DNA from: Baylisascaris procyonis
Taxonomy: Eukaryota; Nematoda; Chromadorea; Rhabditida; Ascarididae
DNA: 64,000 nt
NCBI GenBank assembly: GCA_037389465.1
Contig: JAZARR010000154.1
Location: 2,480,001 to 2,544,000, forward strand
Direction of reading: 5' to 3'
Position 1 is the first letter of the stretch; the number at the start of each line of letters is the position of its first letter. Under the pieces are notes generated by a model. It had not been told where the DNA came from. It did not search any database and saw nothing but the letters and a program-made list of their open reading frames with translations. Positions 63,984 to 64,000 of the stretch are shown piece by piece. Made by a program: the position numbers and the translations under genes.

Positions 63984-64000
63984 TTACAAATGTCAACGAA

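Noticed and set aside
1..64000. tRNA, rRNA or other structured RNA genes
   Set aside because: No B-box-like GGTTCGANTCC with a matching A box, and no rRNA-like stretch, was seen on either strand by eye; a covariance-model scan was not possible.

Overview
The window looks like nuclear DNA of a nematode. It is AT-rich, its genes are split by long introns, most acceptors follow the TTTCAG style typical of nematodes, AATAAA poly(A) signals follow several stop codons, and the recognisable proteins are animal families (cytosolic-type serine hydroxymethyltransferase, VIP36-like lectin, globin-like protein, BTB-BACK protein, Ly-6-like protein). The species cannot be named from sequence alone. All gene models were spliced by eye from GT/AG sites, reading phase and family similarity, with no transcript evidence.

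Layout. 0.3-5.5 kb (minus): an L-type lectin of the VIP36/LMAN2 class, nearly complete, with a signal-like N-terminus, a C-terminal hydrophobic segment and a poly(A) signal. 7.1-9.1 kb (minus): a small Cys-rich Ly-6/three-finger-like surface protein whose first exon was not found. 12.1-16.5 kb (plus): a BTB-BACK protein of about 332 residues. 19.4-35.3 kb (plus): a gene for a protein of about 2,990 residues whose centre is one 8,274-base exon. This exon encodes a Gln-rich N-terminal half with a short motif recurring about every 100 residues, then about 5.6 kb of near-identical 24-26-residue Gln/Ala/Arg/Glu repeats. Small exons flank it on both sides. The BTB and Gln-rich models are on the same strand and share intron phase 0, so they could be a single gene. 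39.8-42.9 kb (minus): a globin-like gene with an enlarged G-H region. 52.1-52.6 kb (minus): a decayed non-LTR retrotransposon 3' end. 57.0-64.0 kb (minus): a complete 11-exon serine hydroxymethyltransferase gene (mel-32 orthologue, 484 residues).

The genes do not form an obvious pathway. The lectin belongs to the early secretory route, SHMT to one-carbon and glycine/serine metabolism, the globin to haem/oxygen or redox chemistry, and the BTB-BACK protein probably to ubiquitin-ligase adaptor work. Non-coding DNA between them holds microsatellites, a hairpin beside a TA tract, a diverged inverted repeat pair and G-rich intronic tracts. The most unusual element is the Gln-rich repeat exon: it shows a recent 984-base block duplication, and its repeats leave a second forward frame open for 5.4 kb and all three open for 2 kb.
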